64,000 bases of DNA from Collimonas antrihumi (GTDB lineage Bacteria; Pseudomonadota; Gammaproteobacteria; Burkholderiales; Burkholderiaceae_D): NCBI RefSeq assembly GCF_018304965.1, contig NZ_JAGQED010000014.1, positions 1 to 64,000 on the forward strand, written 5' to 3'. Both the position numbers and the translations under genes were made by a program. The notes under the pieces were generated by a model that did no database searches, was not told where the DNA came from, and was given only the letters and a program-made list of their open reading frames with translations. Below, piece after piece: positions 37,153 through 46,079 of the stretch. Position 1 is the stretch's first letter. Every line of letters begins with the position of its first letter.

Positions 37153-37791
37153 ATGAGCCCGCTAGCCGCAATTACCGCCATCCTTGCCGCGTTATTGATT
37201 GGCGCGATGAGCCCGGGACCAAGCTTTGTCATGGTTGCCAGAAATTCCATCGGCCTGTCGCGTCGTGACGGCCTTGCCACTGCTCTCGGCATGGGCGTGG
37301 GCGGTGTATTCTTTAGCGGGATTGCATTGATTGGACTGTATTCATTGCTGGCATCTGTCACCTGGCTTTATGTAAGCCTGAAAGTTGCCGGTGGGGTGTA
37401 CCTGGTTTATATCGCCGCCAAAATCTGGCGCGGTGCATCTGCTCGACTCACGGTCGATAATGGCGCATCTGAAGAACGGGCAAACGTACGGAAATCTTTC
37501 TTGATGGGACTCAGTACACAGCTGAGCAATCCGAAGACAGCCATCTTCTACGGCAGTATCTTTGCAGCATTGCTCCCGCAGCATCCGCCGCTGTGGTGTT
37601 ACCTGGTGCTTCCGCCAATGGTTTTTGCCATTGAAGCAGGGTGGTACACGATTGTCGCGCTGTGTTTTTCCAGCAGACGTCCGCGCGAATATTATTTGAA
37701 AATCAAGGTATGGGTTGATCGCGTTGCTGCCGGCGCAATCGCGGCTCTGGGACTGCGCCTGATATTCACGGCGCATAAGGTGGGAATTTAG
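37153..37791 (+). CDS. LysE/RhtB-family amino acid exporter
   Basis: 212 residues with six hydrophobic segments. The N-terminal AALLIGAMSPGPSFVMVARN carries the family PGP signature. GGAG lies five bases before the ATG. The last codons (Val-Gly-Ile-stop) are the first unit of a 12-bp repeat that continues after the TAG. Substrate is an amino acid or derivative; which one is unknown. Confidence 0.92.
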   Translation: MSPLAAITAILAALLIGAMSPGPSFVMVARNSIGLSRRDGLATALGMGVGGVFFSGIALIGLYSLLASVTWLYVSLKVAGGVYLVYIAAKIWRGASARLTVDNGASEERANVRKSFLMGLSTQLSNPKTAIFYGSIFAALLPQHPPLWCYLVLPPMVFAIEAGWYTIVALCFSSRRPREYYLKIKVWVDRVAAGAIAALGLRLIFTAHKVGI

Positions 37792-37840
37792 GTTGGCATT
37801 TCAGTTGGCATTGAAGTTGGCATTTAAAGCTGGAATTTAA
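37780..37840. repeat. 12-bp repeat spanning the LysE-type stop codon
   Basis: Five diverged units (12, 12, 12, 13 and 12 bp) on the theme GTTGGCATTTCA. The first unit is the gene's last four codons, GTG GGA ATT TAG. Read through in frame, the next units would give VGIS, VGIE and VGI before a TAA, so the period is codon-phased. Confidence 0.75.
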
Positions 37841-37883
37841 TGCAGGCGCATCGAAATACGATCAGATGTTTTGTGGAGTGAAT

Positions 37884-38381
37884 GTGACATCAGAAATACA
37901 GATAAAAATCAGGAATTTTGATCCGATCGAGAGAGATGTCGTTGACTCGGTGGTCCGCAGGGCCTGGGCAGAGTTGATCGATCTGATGCCGCAAGGAGAT
38001 CAGCTTGCCGCCAGGCTCGGGGCGCTGACGGAACACGCCGATCAAAGCGAAGTTATCGTAGCCGAGTTGAACGGCCAGATCGTCGGGACAGTCGGTTATG
38101 TCGGCGCGCATCAACCCAAACCCGATTTTTTCCAAGCTGATTGGCCAATGGTTCGTATGCTGTCCGTCGCGCCGGGACATCGCGGGCTTGGTTTGGGCAA
38201 AAAATTGCTGGAAGAATGCATCGCAAGGGCACGGCGCGATGATGCTCCAGTACTGGCCCTGCATACTACCGCGGTCATGAAAGCTGCCCAGCGTTTGTAT
38301 TTCGAGTTAGGGTTCCAACAAATAAAAGAGCTTCCTCTTTTGTTCGGAGTGCCATGCGGGCTGTACACAAAAGCGCTGTAG
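37884..38381 (+). CDS. GNAT-family N-acetyltransferase
   Basis: 165 residues from a GTG with GGAG five bases upstream; the ATG at 37866 adds six residues but overlaps that ribosome site. The acetyl-CoA site is seen in MVRMLSVAPGHRGLGLGKKL (R/Q-x-x-G-x-G/A motif), with LHTTAVMKAAQRLYFELGF as the usual fourth motif. Acceptor substrate unknown. Confidence 0.88.
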   Translation: MTSEIQIKIRNFDPIERDVVDSVVRRAWAELIDLMPQGDQLAARLGALTEHADQSEVIVAELNGQIVGTVGYVGAHQPKPDFFQADWPMVRMLSVAPGHRGLGLGKKLLEECIARARRDDAPVLALHTTAVMKAAQRLYFELGFQQIKELPLLFGVPCGLYTKAL

Positions 38382-38440
38382 ACAACGCAGCGAGCGCATG
38401 GCTAGTCTTTGCTGGTGGCCGAAAGGGAGTCAATAACCCC

Positions 38441-38469
38441 AAAAAAAAAGCAGCGCCCGGAGGCGCTGC
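38441..38469 (-). terminator. Terminator of the purine permease gene
   Basis: On the minus strand GCAGCGCC pairs with GGCGCTGC around TCCG and leads into nine T residues. It lies about 60 bp past the permease stop. Confidence 0.9.
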
Positions 38470-38529
38470 CATAAATCGACAATTCAAGGAGACCCAAAAA
38501 GTCGAAGTTACCCGAAAAATTGTAAGTTC

Positions 38530-39918
38530 CTAGATCGCCCAGCCGCCAGCGTAGAAGGCTGCCAGCGCGATAGCAATGGCGACAGTGCCGACGTTCAGTT
38601 TGCGGAACTCGCCGGATACGATACGACCGATTACCAGCGTGCAGAAACCAAGCATGATGCCCGTTACGATATTGCATGTCAGCACAATGAACACTGCGCA
38701 CAGCAGACCAGACAGGGCATCGACCGTATCATCCATATGCATGCGGCTCACGCTGCCCAGCATCAGCAAACCGACATACATCAGCGCAGGAGCTGTCGCA
38801 TAGGAAGGCACCAGGCCAGCCAGCGGCGAAAAGAAGATGACCGCGAGAAACAGCAGGCCGACTACGACTGCCGTCAGGCCGGTACGGGCGCCGGCGGCGG
38901 TACCTACCGTCGATTCAATATAAGCAGCAGCAGGTGCGCCACCGACCAGGCCGGCAAAAATGGAACTGAGCGAGTCGGCTGTCAGTGCTTTGCCGCCGTT
39001 GTGGATGTAGCCTTTTTCATTGACCTGGCCAGCTTGACCGGCAACAGCGCGAATCGTGCCGGTGGCATCGAACACTGCTGTCATCACCAGCGCCAGCACG
39101 CTTGGCAACACCGTCATGCTCAGCGCGCCCTTGATATCCATCGAACCGATCAATGAAGCGTGGCCGGGGGAACTCAGTGCCGGCATCGAAAACACACCGG
39201 TAAATTTGACGGCAGGATCGAAGATCAAACCGATGATGGACAGGGTGACGACTACCAGCAGGATGCCGCCCGGTACGCGGCGCCGCTCAAGACCGAAGAT
39301 GGCTGCCAGGCCGAGGATGCTCATCACCACTGGGAATGCAGTAATGTGACCGAGCGCTACCGGCAATCCTGGACCGGCATTCTTGACCACCATCCCGACT
39401 TCATTGGAGGCGATCAGCAGCAGGAACAAACCGATACCGACGCCGGTGCCGTGCGCAACGCCGGACGGCAAGTTTTGCAGAATCCAGGAACGGATGCCAG
39501 TCACGGAAATAGCAGTGAACACCAGGCCCATCAGGAATACCGCGCCGAGGGCGACGGAGGGCGACAAACCTTTGCCCAGCACCAGGCCGAAGGCGGTGAA
39601 CGCGGTCAGCGAAATCGCGCATCCGACTGCGATCGGCAAACGTGCCCACAAGCCCATCAGCAGCGAGCCGAAAGCGGTCGTCAGGCAAACTGCAACGAAC
39701 ACGGCGCTGACATCGAAGCCGGCCCTGCCCAGCATGCCTGGCACGACGAAAACGGAATAAACCATCGCCAGGAAAGTGGTGATGCCGGCCACAACCTCAC
39801 GGCGCGTAGTACTGCCGCGGGCGGTAATCTGAAAGTATTGATCGAGTTTACCTTCGCTGACGGCGATAGGATCTCCCAGGCCCACGACAGGCTGGGACTG
39901 GAGTTGTTGTTCCATCAT
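38530..39918 (-). CDS. NCS2-family purine permease (AzgA/PbuG type)
   Basis: 462 residues with about 12-14 membrane segments. The N-terminus [20 protein letters not shown] and [19 protein letters not shown] mark the AzgA-like branch that carries adenine, guanine or hypoxanthine. [18 protein letters not shown] and [20 protein letters not shown] are the helix 8-10 substrate motifs. A GGAG site precedes the double ATG. Specificity among purines is not readable. Confidence 0.92.
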   Translation of the reverse strand: MMEQQLQSQPVVGLGDPIAVSEGKLDQYFQITARGSTTRREVVAGITTFLAMVYSVFVVPGMLGRAGFDVSAVFVAVCLTTAFGSLLMGLWARLPIAVGCAISLTAFTAFGLVLGKGLSPSVALGAVFLMGLVFTAISVTGIRSWILQNLPSGVAHGTGVGIGLFLLLIASNEVGMVVKNAGPGLPVALGHITAFPVVMSILGLAAIFGLERRRVPGGILLVVVTLSIIGLIFDPAVKFTGVFSMPALSSPGHASLIGSMDIKGALSMTVLPSVLALVMTAVFDATGTIRAVAGQAGQVNEKGYIHNGGKALTADSLSSIFAGLVGGAPAAAYIESTVGTAAGARTGLTAVVVGLLFLAVIFFSPLAGLVPSYATAPALMYVGLLMLGSVSRMHMDDTVDALSGLLCAVFIVLTCNIVTGIMLGFCTLVIGRIVSGEFRKLNVGTVAIAIALAAFYAGGWAI

Positions 39919-40366
39919 GATCGAGCTGCTCCTTATATGTCCTTGAAGCGGCCGTCACTCGACCGTCATCAGGGTTGTCTCGTGTTATGTTTGAATAGTC
40001 AGCGACCGAATGCCGAACCCTGGTAGCTGGACTGCTCGTCATTTGAAAGGATGATGAGTTCGGTGAATACAGCTTAGGGTATTGATGTAGCCAACCCATC
40101 ATGGAGGCTTAATAGCCGCCATTTGCATTTCCATATGCGGAAAGCAGTCTTCCAGCGGTTTTCCTTATAGCGGGTACGGGCTTCTAGCCGACCGTTCCAG
40201 GCCAGATGCGGCTGTCTGGTTTGGACGGTCAAGCAGCGAAAAATAGCTGAAAAATTACATTTAAGAAATTTATTTCCATTGGGTATTTAATGTACTATTG
40301 TTGCGGGTGGGCAATATATAAAAACAAGCGGGTGCACTTTTTGGTTGGCAACTGGGGAGAATAAAA
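39919..40366. other. Divergent intergenic region, purine permease / hemerythrin-like gene
   Basis: 448 bp without a supported gene. It must hold two promoters. The permease leader is long enough for RNA-based control, but no riboswitch class was recognised by eye. The right part (40250-40340) is AT-rich. Confidence 0.5.
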
Positions 40367-40957
40367 ATGTGGCTGAAATCAATTTTCAACAAACCCGCAA
40401 CCAGTAATCAAGATGAGGGGGCGCGCGAAGTTGTTAAAAATTCAGCCATCCCGCAGCAGCCGGTCAGACGAGTAGCGACGATAGAGGAGCTTGCAGAACT
40501 GCAGCCGGCGAAAAGCGTCAACAACCAGATTCAGTACGACGAAAAATTGATTCCCCAGCTCAAGGGCGATCATGCGGCCTTGCTGTTGATGTATTCCTCG
40601 GTGGCGAACAAGATGAGCGCCGGCACCTGGGATGGGGTGCCAGCCTCATTGCGCGAGATGCGCATGGCGATGTACGGCCACCTGCTGACCGAGGGCGTCA
40701 AGTTGTATTCGTATATGCGGCGCAGTCTGGCGGAAGAGCAGAACCTGCTCGAAGTCTATCGTTCGTATAAAAAAGAAATGGATGGCATTGGCCGCGTCGC
40801 CTTTGATTTTTTCGATAAATATCAAGGCAAGGATTGGCTGGCATCGGCGGATTCACGCTCGTCGTTCAAGGCTGAATTCGATAACCTCGGCAAGGTGCTG
40901 GTAGACCGCATCACGCGCGAAGAAAATATTCTCTATCCTTTGTACATGCCGTCGTAG
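40367..40957 (+). CDS. Hemerythrin-like (HHE) domain protein
   Basis: 196 residues, GGGGAG ribosome site. After a disordered 55-residue lead, a four-helix bundle follows, with candidate di-iron ligands His in LKGDHAALLLMYSS, His in YGHLLTEGVKLYSYM and Glu in TREENILYPLYMPS. Fewer His residues are present than in canonical hemerythrins, so iron binding or oxygen sensing is uncertain. The gene stands alone, convergent with an M29-like gene. Confidence 0.8.
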   Translation: MWLKSIFNKPATSNQDEGAREVVKNSAIPQQPVRRVATIEELAELQPAKSVNNQIQYDEKLIPQLKGDHAALLLMYSSVANKMSAGTWDGVPASLREMRMAMYGHLLTEGVKLYSYMRRSLAEEQNLLEVYRSYKKEMDGIGRVAFDFFDKYQGKDWLASADSRSSFKAEFDNLGKVLVDRITREENILYPLYMPS

Positions 40958-41000
40958 GCTTAGCTGACCCGTTGGCCAGGCCGCCGCGCCTGGTCTTGGT

Positions 41001-42068
41001 TCAGATCTGCCAGGCGCCGTTGCGATAGACCAGTTCGTCATCAAGGTAGACCGCTTCGGTTACCGCAAAAACATCGATGTGATACCTGGCGCTTGCGCGC
41101 TTGATATTGGCCTTGTTGTAGACGCCGTGTTTGGCGCCGAGCGACAGGTGGATGCCGCACATGCGTTCGTAGGTACCGATATCGCTCACCATCCGGTCCC
41201 GCGAAAACGCGCGATTCATGCCGAAACCCAGCTCCCGCAGCCAGACCTCGCCTTCGTCGGCGCGGATATTGGCTAGTACCTGGTCGAAATCCGGTGTGGA
41301 GTTCAACACGTCGCTGACGCGGCCTTTGGTGATCACCAAAGTGATGGGGTGTGCCGGCCGGTTGACCCGGAACGAGGTATCGCCAAAAACAAAGATACGC
41401 ACGCGTCCGTTCACCGCTTCCAGGTCTTGCGCTTCGGTGAACACTTCGCCGATGGGAAATTGGCCACCGACGTTGTTCATCTCGCGGTAGTCGCCGATGT
41501 TCAGTTTGGCCGGCTCGAACGGCGACGCAAACACCAGGCGTTCACCGCCGCTGTCGACGACACCCATGCGGGCGCTGTCAATCCGTGCTTTCAGTGCATA
41601 GCCGACGCCGCGGTAGTAGCCGGGGTCATATGCCAGCGAGTCGATATAACAGAGCGCTTGCGCTCCTGGCATGCGCGACAGATGCGGATGCTCTATCACC
41701 TTGAGCGCACGCTTGAACAGTTCGACCCGGATGCGAAACGCCTCCAGGCGGAAGTTGGTCGATTGAATCAGGACTACCAGGTCGTTCGCCTCAAGTCCCG
41801 CAAAAGCGGCGAGTACGGCATCCGGCGTGACTGCATCGAAGTCGATGAATGTCGCATTCGGCAGGCAGCGCCGGTAGGCTTCGGTAAGCGTGGTGGCGAG
41901 CTCGCAGCGCGTGTCCGATACGACCACGGCGGCACGCGACGGCGCGTGCTGGATTGCCATGGAAAGGATGTCGCGCAGATGCTTTTCCGCTGCGTCAATC
42001 GCTTCCTCGGCTATCGTTTCTTCGCTTACCGTGCCGACGTCTTCTTCGTTTGCTGTTGGAGTGTTCAT
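41001..42068 (-). CDS. M29-type aminopeptidase-like protein
   Basis: 355 residues from the ATG at 42068 (MNTPTANEEDVG). The C-terminal half has the arrangement of peptidase family M29: GGQFPIGEVFTEAQ (metal Glu), WLRELGFGMN, GIHLSLGAKHGVY (His) and RYHIDVFAV (His-x-Asp), ending with DDELVYRNGAW. The N-terminal half is an alpha/beta domain as in that family. Cleavage of specific peptides is not established. An earlier TTG at 42116 would add 16 residues. Confidence 0.7.
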   Translation of the reverse strand: MNTPTANEEDVGTVSEETIAEEAIDAAEKHLRDILSMAIQHAPSRAAVVVSDTRCELATTLTEAYRRCLPNATFIDFDAVTPDAVLAAFAGLEANDLVVLIQSTNFRLEAFRIRVELFKRALKVIEHPHLSRMPGAQALCYIDSLAYDPGYYRGVGYALKARIDSARMGVVDSGGERLVFASPFEPAKLNIGDYREMNNVGGQFPIGEVFTEAQDLEAVNGRVRIFVFGDTSFRVNRPAHPITLVITKGRVSDVLNSTPDFDQVLANIRADEGEVWLRELGFGMNRAFSRDRMVSDIGTYERMCGIHLSLGAKHGVYNKANIKRASARYHIDVFAVTEAVYLDDELVYRNGAWQI

Positions 42069-42233
42069 CAATTTACCGTATCGGGAAGCAGGAGAAATGC
42101 CGTGCCATAAGAGCAAGTCTTAGTGGTCAGGCAACTCCTGCCGGATCGGTATTTTAATCGACAACCGGCGTCGGGGCTGGTTTTTGGCGGATTACGGGGT
42201 GATTTTGGGCGGATTTGGGTTGACTACCGACCA

Positions 42234-42485
42234 TCAGGCCGAGAGGCCCTTGGTCAACAGCTCGGCCACCAATTGATTGAGATCCAGTTCGCGCTCTTTC
42301 GCCAGGGTTTGCAGCTGTTGCACCAGGTCGCCGTTCAGTTTGACTGCAAACGGCACCAGCCCCAGCGCCTGATCGCGCTTGCGCTGCTCGCGCCTGTCGA
42401 CCACAGCGGTGTCGCTGTTGCCAAAACCACCTGCGCCGGGTGCAGTCATTTTTCCCATGAGCTTCTTGGCGTCGCTCTTTGCCAT
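42234..42485 (-). CDS. Small ribbon-helix-helix-like protein
   Basis: 83 residues from an ATG with AGGA upstream (MAKSDAKKLMGKM). A Gly-rich lead and basic stretch (DRREQRKRDQ) are followed by LVPFAVKLNGDLVQQLQTLA and ELDLNQLVAELLTKGL, a strand-helix-helix pattern like Arc/MetJ folds or plasmid-type accessory proteins. DNA binding is inferred; no operon partner is evident. Confidence 0.6.
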   Translation of the reverse strand: MAKSDAKKLMGKMTAPGAGGFGNSDTAVVDRREQRKRDQALGLVPFAVKLNGDLVQQLQTLAKERELDLNQLVAELLTKGLSA

Positions 42486-42737
42486 TCCTGTCTTTTTCAC
42501 TATGCATGTCCTTGTTGATAAACGGTATTGTTGGACGCAGTATAGGCTCACTCCAGCCAAAGTAACGGGGATTGGGCGGATCGGTCAAATCAGGAAGCGA
42601 CTGGTATTGATCCAAATCGCCAAGGCCAAGCAGAACATGTGCTTTCGAGATTATCATAATGAGCATTGCGGCATTGCGCCTCCGGCGCAGACTGACCCAA
42701 ATCGTCCTGCATTCAACCCTTCTAGCACCCACGACCG

Positions 42738-43670
42738 ATGCTTTCTACTCTCCTGATTCTCAATCCTATGTCCGATCAAAGTCTGCAACGCATCGCGCAA
42801 GACTTTCAGATCGTCTATGCCCCCACAGCTGAACAACGCAGCGCCGCTATCGCCAGCCACGCTGACGCGATACGGGCAGTACTGACGATTGGCTCAATCG
42901 GATTGCGCGCCGAGGAAATCGCCGTCTTGCCGAAGCTGGAACTGATTTGCGCGCTGGGCGCCGGTTTTGAAAACATCGATGTTGCCGCTGCGCGTGAGCG
43001 TGGCATTACGGTGTCCAACGGCGCCGGCACCAACGACGCTTGTGTCGCCGATCACGCCATGGGTTTGTTGCTGGCGACGGTACGCGGCATTCCGCAACTG
43101 GGCGTGGCGCTGCATCAAGGCATCTGGCGCGACGCCTTGCCTTTGCCGCCGAGCGTATCCGGCAAGCGTCTCGGGATTATCGGACTCGGCACGATCGGCA
43201 AGCAGATTGCACGCCGCGCCGCAGGTTTCGACATGACGATCGGCTATCACAACCGTTCGGCGCGCGATGATGTGCCGTTCGCGTATTTCGCTTCGCCGCT
43301 GGAGTTGGCGCAATGGGCCGATTTCCTGGTGGTCGCCACGCCGGGCGGCGCCACCACCCGCCACATGATCAATCGCCCGGTGCTGGATGCTTTGGGGCCG
43401 CAGGGGTTTGTCGTCAATATTGCACGTGGCAGCGTGATTGATACTGCGGCATTGGCGCAAGCCTTGCGGGATGGTCGGGTGGCCGGCGCCGGCCTCGATG
43501 TCTACGAGAGCGAACCGTTGCCGCCGGCTGAATTGCTGAATTTGCCGAATGCGGTTCTGACGCCGCATGTGGCAGGATGGTCGCCCGAATCGGTGGCGGA
43601 GACGGTCCGATTGTTTCTGCAGAATGCCAAGCTGCATTTTTCGGGGCAGGCGGTACTGACGCCGATTTGA
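42738..43670 (+). CDS. D-2-hydroxyacid dehydrogenase (glyoxylate/hydroxypyruvate reductase type)
   Basis: 310 residues. NAD(P)-binding GIIGLGTIGKQIARRAAG sits near residue 147. The catalytic triad is Arg in VVNIARGSVIDTAAL, Glu in GLDVYESEPLP and His in LTPHVAGWSPES. The wording of these motifs favours glyoxylate or hydroxypyruvate as substrate, but related enzymes accept other 2-ketoacids. It ends just before a MITE-like element. Confidence 0.9.
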   Translation: MLSTLLILNPMSDQSLQRIAQDFQIVYAPTAEQRSAAIASHADAIRAVLTIGSIGLRAEEIAVLPKLELICALGAGFENIDVAAARERGITVSNGAGTNDACVADHAMGLLLATVRGIPQLGVALHQGIWRDALPLPPSVSGKRLGIIGLGTIGKQIARRAAGFDMTIGYHNRSARDDVPFAYFASPLELAQWADFLVVATPGGATTRHMINRPVLDALGPQGFVVNIARGSVIDTAALAQALRDGRVAGAGLDVYESEPLPPAELLNLPNAVLTPHVAGWSPESVAETVRLFLQNAKLHFSGQAVLTPI

Positions 43671-43704
43671 GACGATGACTGGTATTGTCATCGAATGATG
43701 CGCG

Positions 43705-43915
43705 AAAAAAATCCGGCTCGATGCCCAATGCCGTTCAGTTAAGTGATATGACGTGGCCAGCCGCCGCGGCGGCTCCGTCATCCCCGCGAACGCGGGGATC
43801 CAAATTACCGAGTGAAACAATGAAAATGGATTCCCGCGTTCGCGGGAACGACGCATGACGGAGATATCTCTGGCGTCTTAACTGAACGGCATTGGGCATC
43901 GAGCCGGATTTTTTT
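43705..43915. repeat. MITE-like nested palindrome, copy 2
   Basis: 211 bp between convergent genes. Outer perfect inverted repeats of about 39 bp (43705-43743 with 43877-43915) include AATGCCGTTCAGTTAAG, nearly the terminal repeat of the element at 25732-25910. The same inner GC-rich inverted pair (around CCCCGCGAACGCGGGG) is present. The A/T runs at its ends would allow it to act as a bidirectional terminator. Confidence 0.85.
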
Positions 43916-43934
43916 TAGTCGGATGCATGTCCGA

Positions 43935-43965
43935 TTCAAACGGTCAATTCAACCGGTCAATTCAA
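43935..43965. repeat. 13-bp duplication at the stop of the binding-protein gene
   Basis: TTCAAACGGTCAA and TTCAACCGGTCAA lie in tandem with the start of a third copy. The second contains the stop codon of the livK-like gene (43957-43959). On the coding strand the repeat supplies further TGA triplets beyond the stop. Confidence 0.6.
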
Positions 43966-45135
43966 GAATTTCTTATCCTTGGTAATCATGGTCATCTCGA
44001 CGAATTTCGAGCCGCTGTGGTTGCTGCCCGTGAAAGTGACATCGAAGCCGCCGCCGTTATAATTTTTCACATTGATCGTTTCCAGCGCCTTGAGCAGTTT
44101 TGCCCGTGTCAGATCCTTGCCCGCGCGTTTCAAGCCTTCGACGAATACCTTGGCCGCAATGAAACCCTCCAGGCTGGAGAAGTTAGGTTCTTTGACACCG
44201 TTTTTTTCCATCAGCTTGTTATATTCAGCAACCACCGGGATTGACGAGCTCCAGGGGAATGGCACCACCTGGGAAATGACGACGCCTTCACCCTCCTTGC
44301 CGAGCGCATCCGACAATGCCTGGCTACCGACGAACGATACGTTGTAGAACTGGCCGGTATAGCCGGCTTTGCGCATTTCCTTAATGTAAGCGGCGCACGA
44401 GGTGTAGGCGCTGATCTGGATGATCGCGGCAGGGCGTTTCGGCAAGATCTTGCTGACGGCCAGCTTGACGTCGCTGCTGTTACGTTCCACCGTGGCGGAC
44501 TCGACCAGTTCCACATTCATCTTCTTCAAGGCACGCTGCACGCCTTCCAGTCCGGCGCGGCCATAGGCGTCGTTCTGGTAGAACACGGCAATATTCCTGA
44601 TGCCGACGTTAACCAGTTTTTCCACCAGGTGCTCGGTTTCATCGAAGTAGCCGGCGCGGATATTGAAGACCTGGTGGTTCAGCGGTTCGCGCAGCGATTG
44701 GGCGCCGGTCACGGGTGCAAAGAACGGTACGCCGGCTTGTGTGAAAATCGGCAATGCGGCATTGCTGGTCGGTGTGCCGACATAGCCGAACAAGGCAAAC
44801 ACATCGTCCTTTTCAATCAGGCGCTTGGTATTGGCTGCTGCCAGGTCGGCTTCGTATTTGTCGTCGGCCTTGATGATTTCAATACGCCGTCCGTAGACGC
44901 CGCCTTGCTCATTGACAGAGTCGAAATAGGCTTTGGCGCCGGCATTCATCTGAATCCCCAACTGTGCAGCGGGGCCGGAGAATGCGGCCGATTGTCCCAG
45001 CACGATTTTCTGGTCGGTGACGCCGGATTCCGCAAAACTGGCGGATAGCGGGCTGCAGACGCCAATTGCCAGCGGTAGTGCGAAGGAAAATACGAAGGAT
45101 CGTACGGAAGACAAAAGATGACGTCGGAGTCGCAT
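43957..45135 (-). CDS. Branched-chain amino acid-type ABC substrate-binding protein (orphan)
   Basis: 392 residues from the ATG at 45135 (MRLRRHLLSSVRSF), with signal peptide to SASFAES. The Peripla_BP_6 fold shows GVTDQKIVLGQSAAFSGPAA and AGAKAYFDSVNEQGGVYGRR. FNIRAGYFDETEHLVEKLV and AVFYQNDAYGRAGLEGVQ are further typical segments. No transporter genes accompany it, so it may serve a permease elsewhere or act as a sensor partner. An ATG at 45150 is an alternative start. Confidence 0.88.
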   Translation of the reverse strand: MRLRRHLLSSVRSFVFSFALPLAIGVCSPLSASFAESGVTDQKIVLGQSAAFSGPAAQLGIQMNAGAKAYFDSVNEQGGVYGRRIEIIKADDKYEADLAAANTKRLIEKDDVFALFGYVGTPTSNAALPIFTQAGVPFFAPVTGAQSLREPLNHQVFNIRAGYFDETEHLVEKLVNVGIRNIAVFYQNDAYGRAGLEGVQRALKKMNVELVESATVERNSSDVKLAVSKILPKRPAAIIQISAYTSCAAYIKEMRKAGYTGQFYNVSFVGSQALSDALGKEGEGVVISQVVPFPWSSSIPVVAEYNKLMEKNGVKEPNFSSLEGFIAAKVFVEGLKRAGKDLTRAKLLKALETINVKNYNGGGFDVTFTGSNHSGSKFVEMTMITKDKKFLN

Positions 45136-45293
45136 GTGCCACTTTCTCATGTTGATCAGGCGTTGCAATACCGGATTGGGCATCAAATCAGCGTTACCGC
45201 ACTGCAACCTTGCATATTATAGATTTATTGCCGTAGGAAAACAAAAGAAGAAGTGGTTTTGACGGGAATTGGCGTTTTTATCAGTATTCATAC

Positions 45294-45902
45294 CTATTCA
45301 AGCGAACCCAAACTGTGCAATACCGTAGCGGTACGGCGCACATGTCCCATGCGGACGAACATATGCTCGATGGCGAAGCGATGTTCCTCGGCGCTGATGC
45401 CGCTCATTGCATCTTCCACAAAGAGCAATTCATAGCCCAGGTCGTAGGCGGCTCTGGCGGTGGATTCAACGCCGATATTGGTGGCGATCCCGGTGAGCAC
45501 AATGGTGCGGATATGTCGACGGCGCAATTGTTGCTCCAGGTCGGTGCCGTGAAACGCGCCCCATTGTTTCTTGGTGACGGTCAGATCGCCATCCTGAACC
45601 ATCGCTTCCGGCACCAGGTCGCAAGCATTTGGAGGTAGCGGTGGCGCATCCAGCGGGCGCATCAGCGGCGCATCGGCGCTAAGCCGCAGTAACTGCGTGA
45701 CATCCACCCGCACGAATATGACCGTGCCGCCGAGTTGACGGAATGCACTTGCCAGCCTCACTGAATTCTCCACAACCTGAGAGCCGGAATGCGGCGCCAG
45801 CGGGCGGCCAAGATTGCTGTGCTGCAGATCAATCTGCACCAGCGCCGTGGTTTTGGGGTCAATCGCAAGCGGAACGTTGAGGTTGTTGAGCGGGGTAACC
45901 AT
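45294..45902 (-). CDS. Isochorismatase-fold hydrolase
   Basis: 202 residues from the ATG at 45902 (MVTPLNNLNVPLAI). ALVQIDLQHSN gives the catalytic Asp and TVTKKQWGAFHGT the catalytic Lys. The nucleophile position, normally Cys, reads GIATNIGVESTARAA, with Gly as in true isochorismatases. This argues against a classical nicotinamidase-type amidase mechanism. Substrate unknown; no menaquinone or siderophore genes are near. Confidence 0.85.
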   Translation of the reverse strand: MVTPLNNLNVPLAIDPKTTALVQIDLQHSNLGRPLAPHSGSQVVENSVRLASAFRQLGGTVIFVRVDVTQLLRLSADAPLMRPLDAPPLPPNACDLVPEAMVQDGDLTVTKKQWGAFHGTDLEQQLRRRHIRTIVLTGIATNIGVESTARAAYDLGYELLFVEDAMSGISAEEHRFAIEHMFVRMGHVRRTATVLHSLGSLE

Positions 45903-46031
45903 GTGCAATGTTCCTATGTGAGGTTGTCTTTGCGTTATTTTACCCTTGTGGCCGCCTATCGGAATTTGGGGCTGAATCTGGCATAAAATCAAGCATGAAC
46001 ATGCATCGTTAAATTTACATAAGGAACAGGA

Positions 46032-46079
46032 ATGTTGAATATCTCAGTGCCCACTAGCGAAAAATCAGGCTCATGCTGA
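46032..46079 (+). CDS. Possible 15-residue leader ORF
   Basis: MLNISVPTSEKSGSC follows a good AAGGAACAGG ribosome site. Its TGA overlaps the ATG of the next small ORF (ATGCTGA), as in translationally coupled pairs. Being very short, it may serve only to load ribosomes onto the downstream frame. Confidence 0.35.
   Translation: MLNISVPTSEKSGSC

Noticed and set aside
36957-37361. 134-codon minus ORF opposite the LysE-type gene
   Set aside because: Shadow of the LysE coding region, extended by chance upstream.
39160-40026. 288-codon plus frame opposite the purine permease
   Set aside because: Antisense shadow rich in Gln/His; no domain.
39919-40366. Purine or xanthine riboswitch before the permease
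   Set aside because: The position would suit one, but no conserved aptamer core could be recognised; a covariance-model search would decide.
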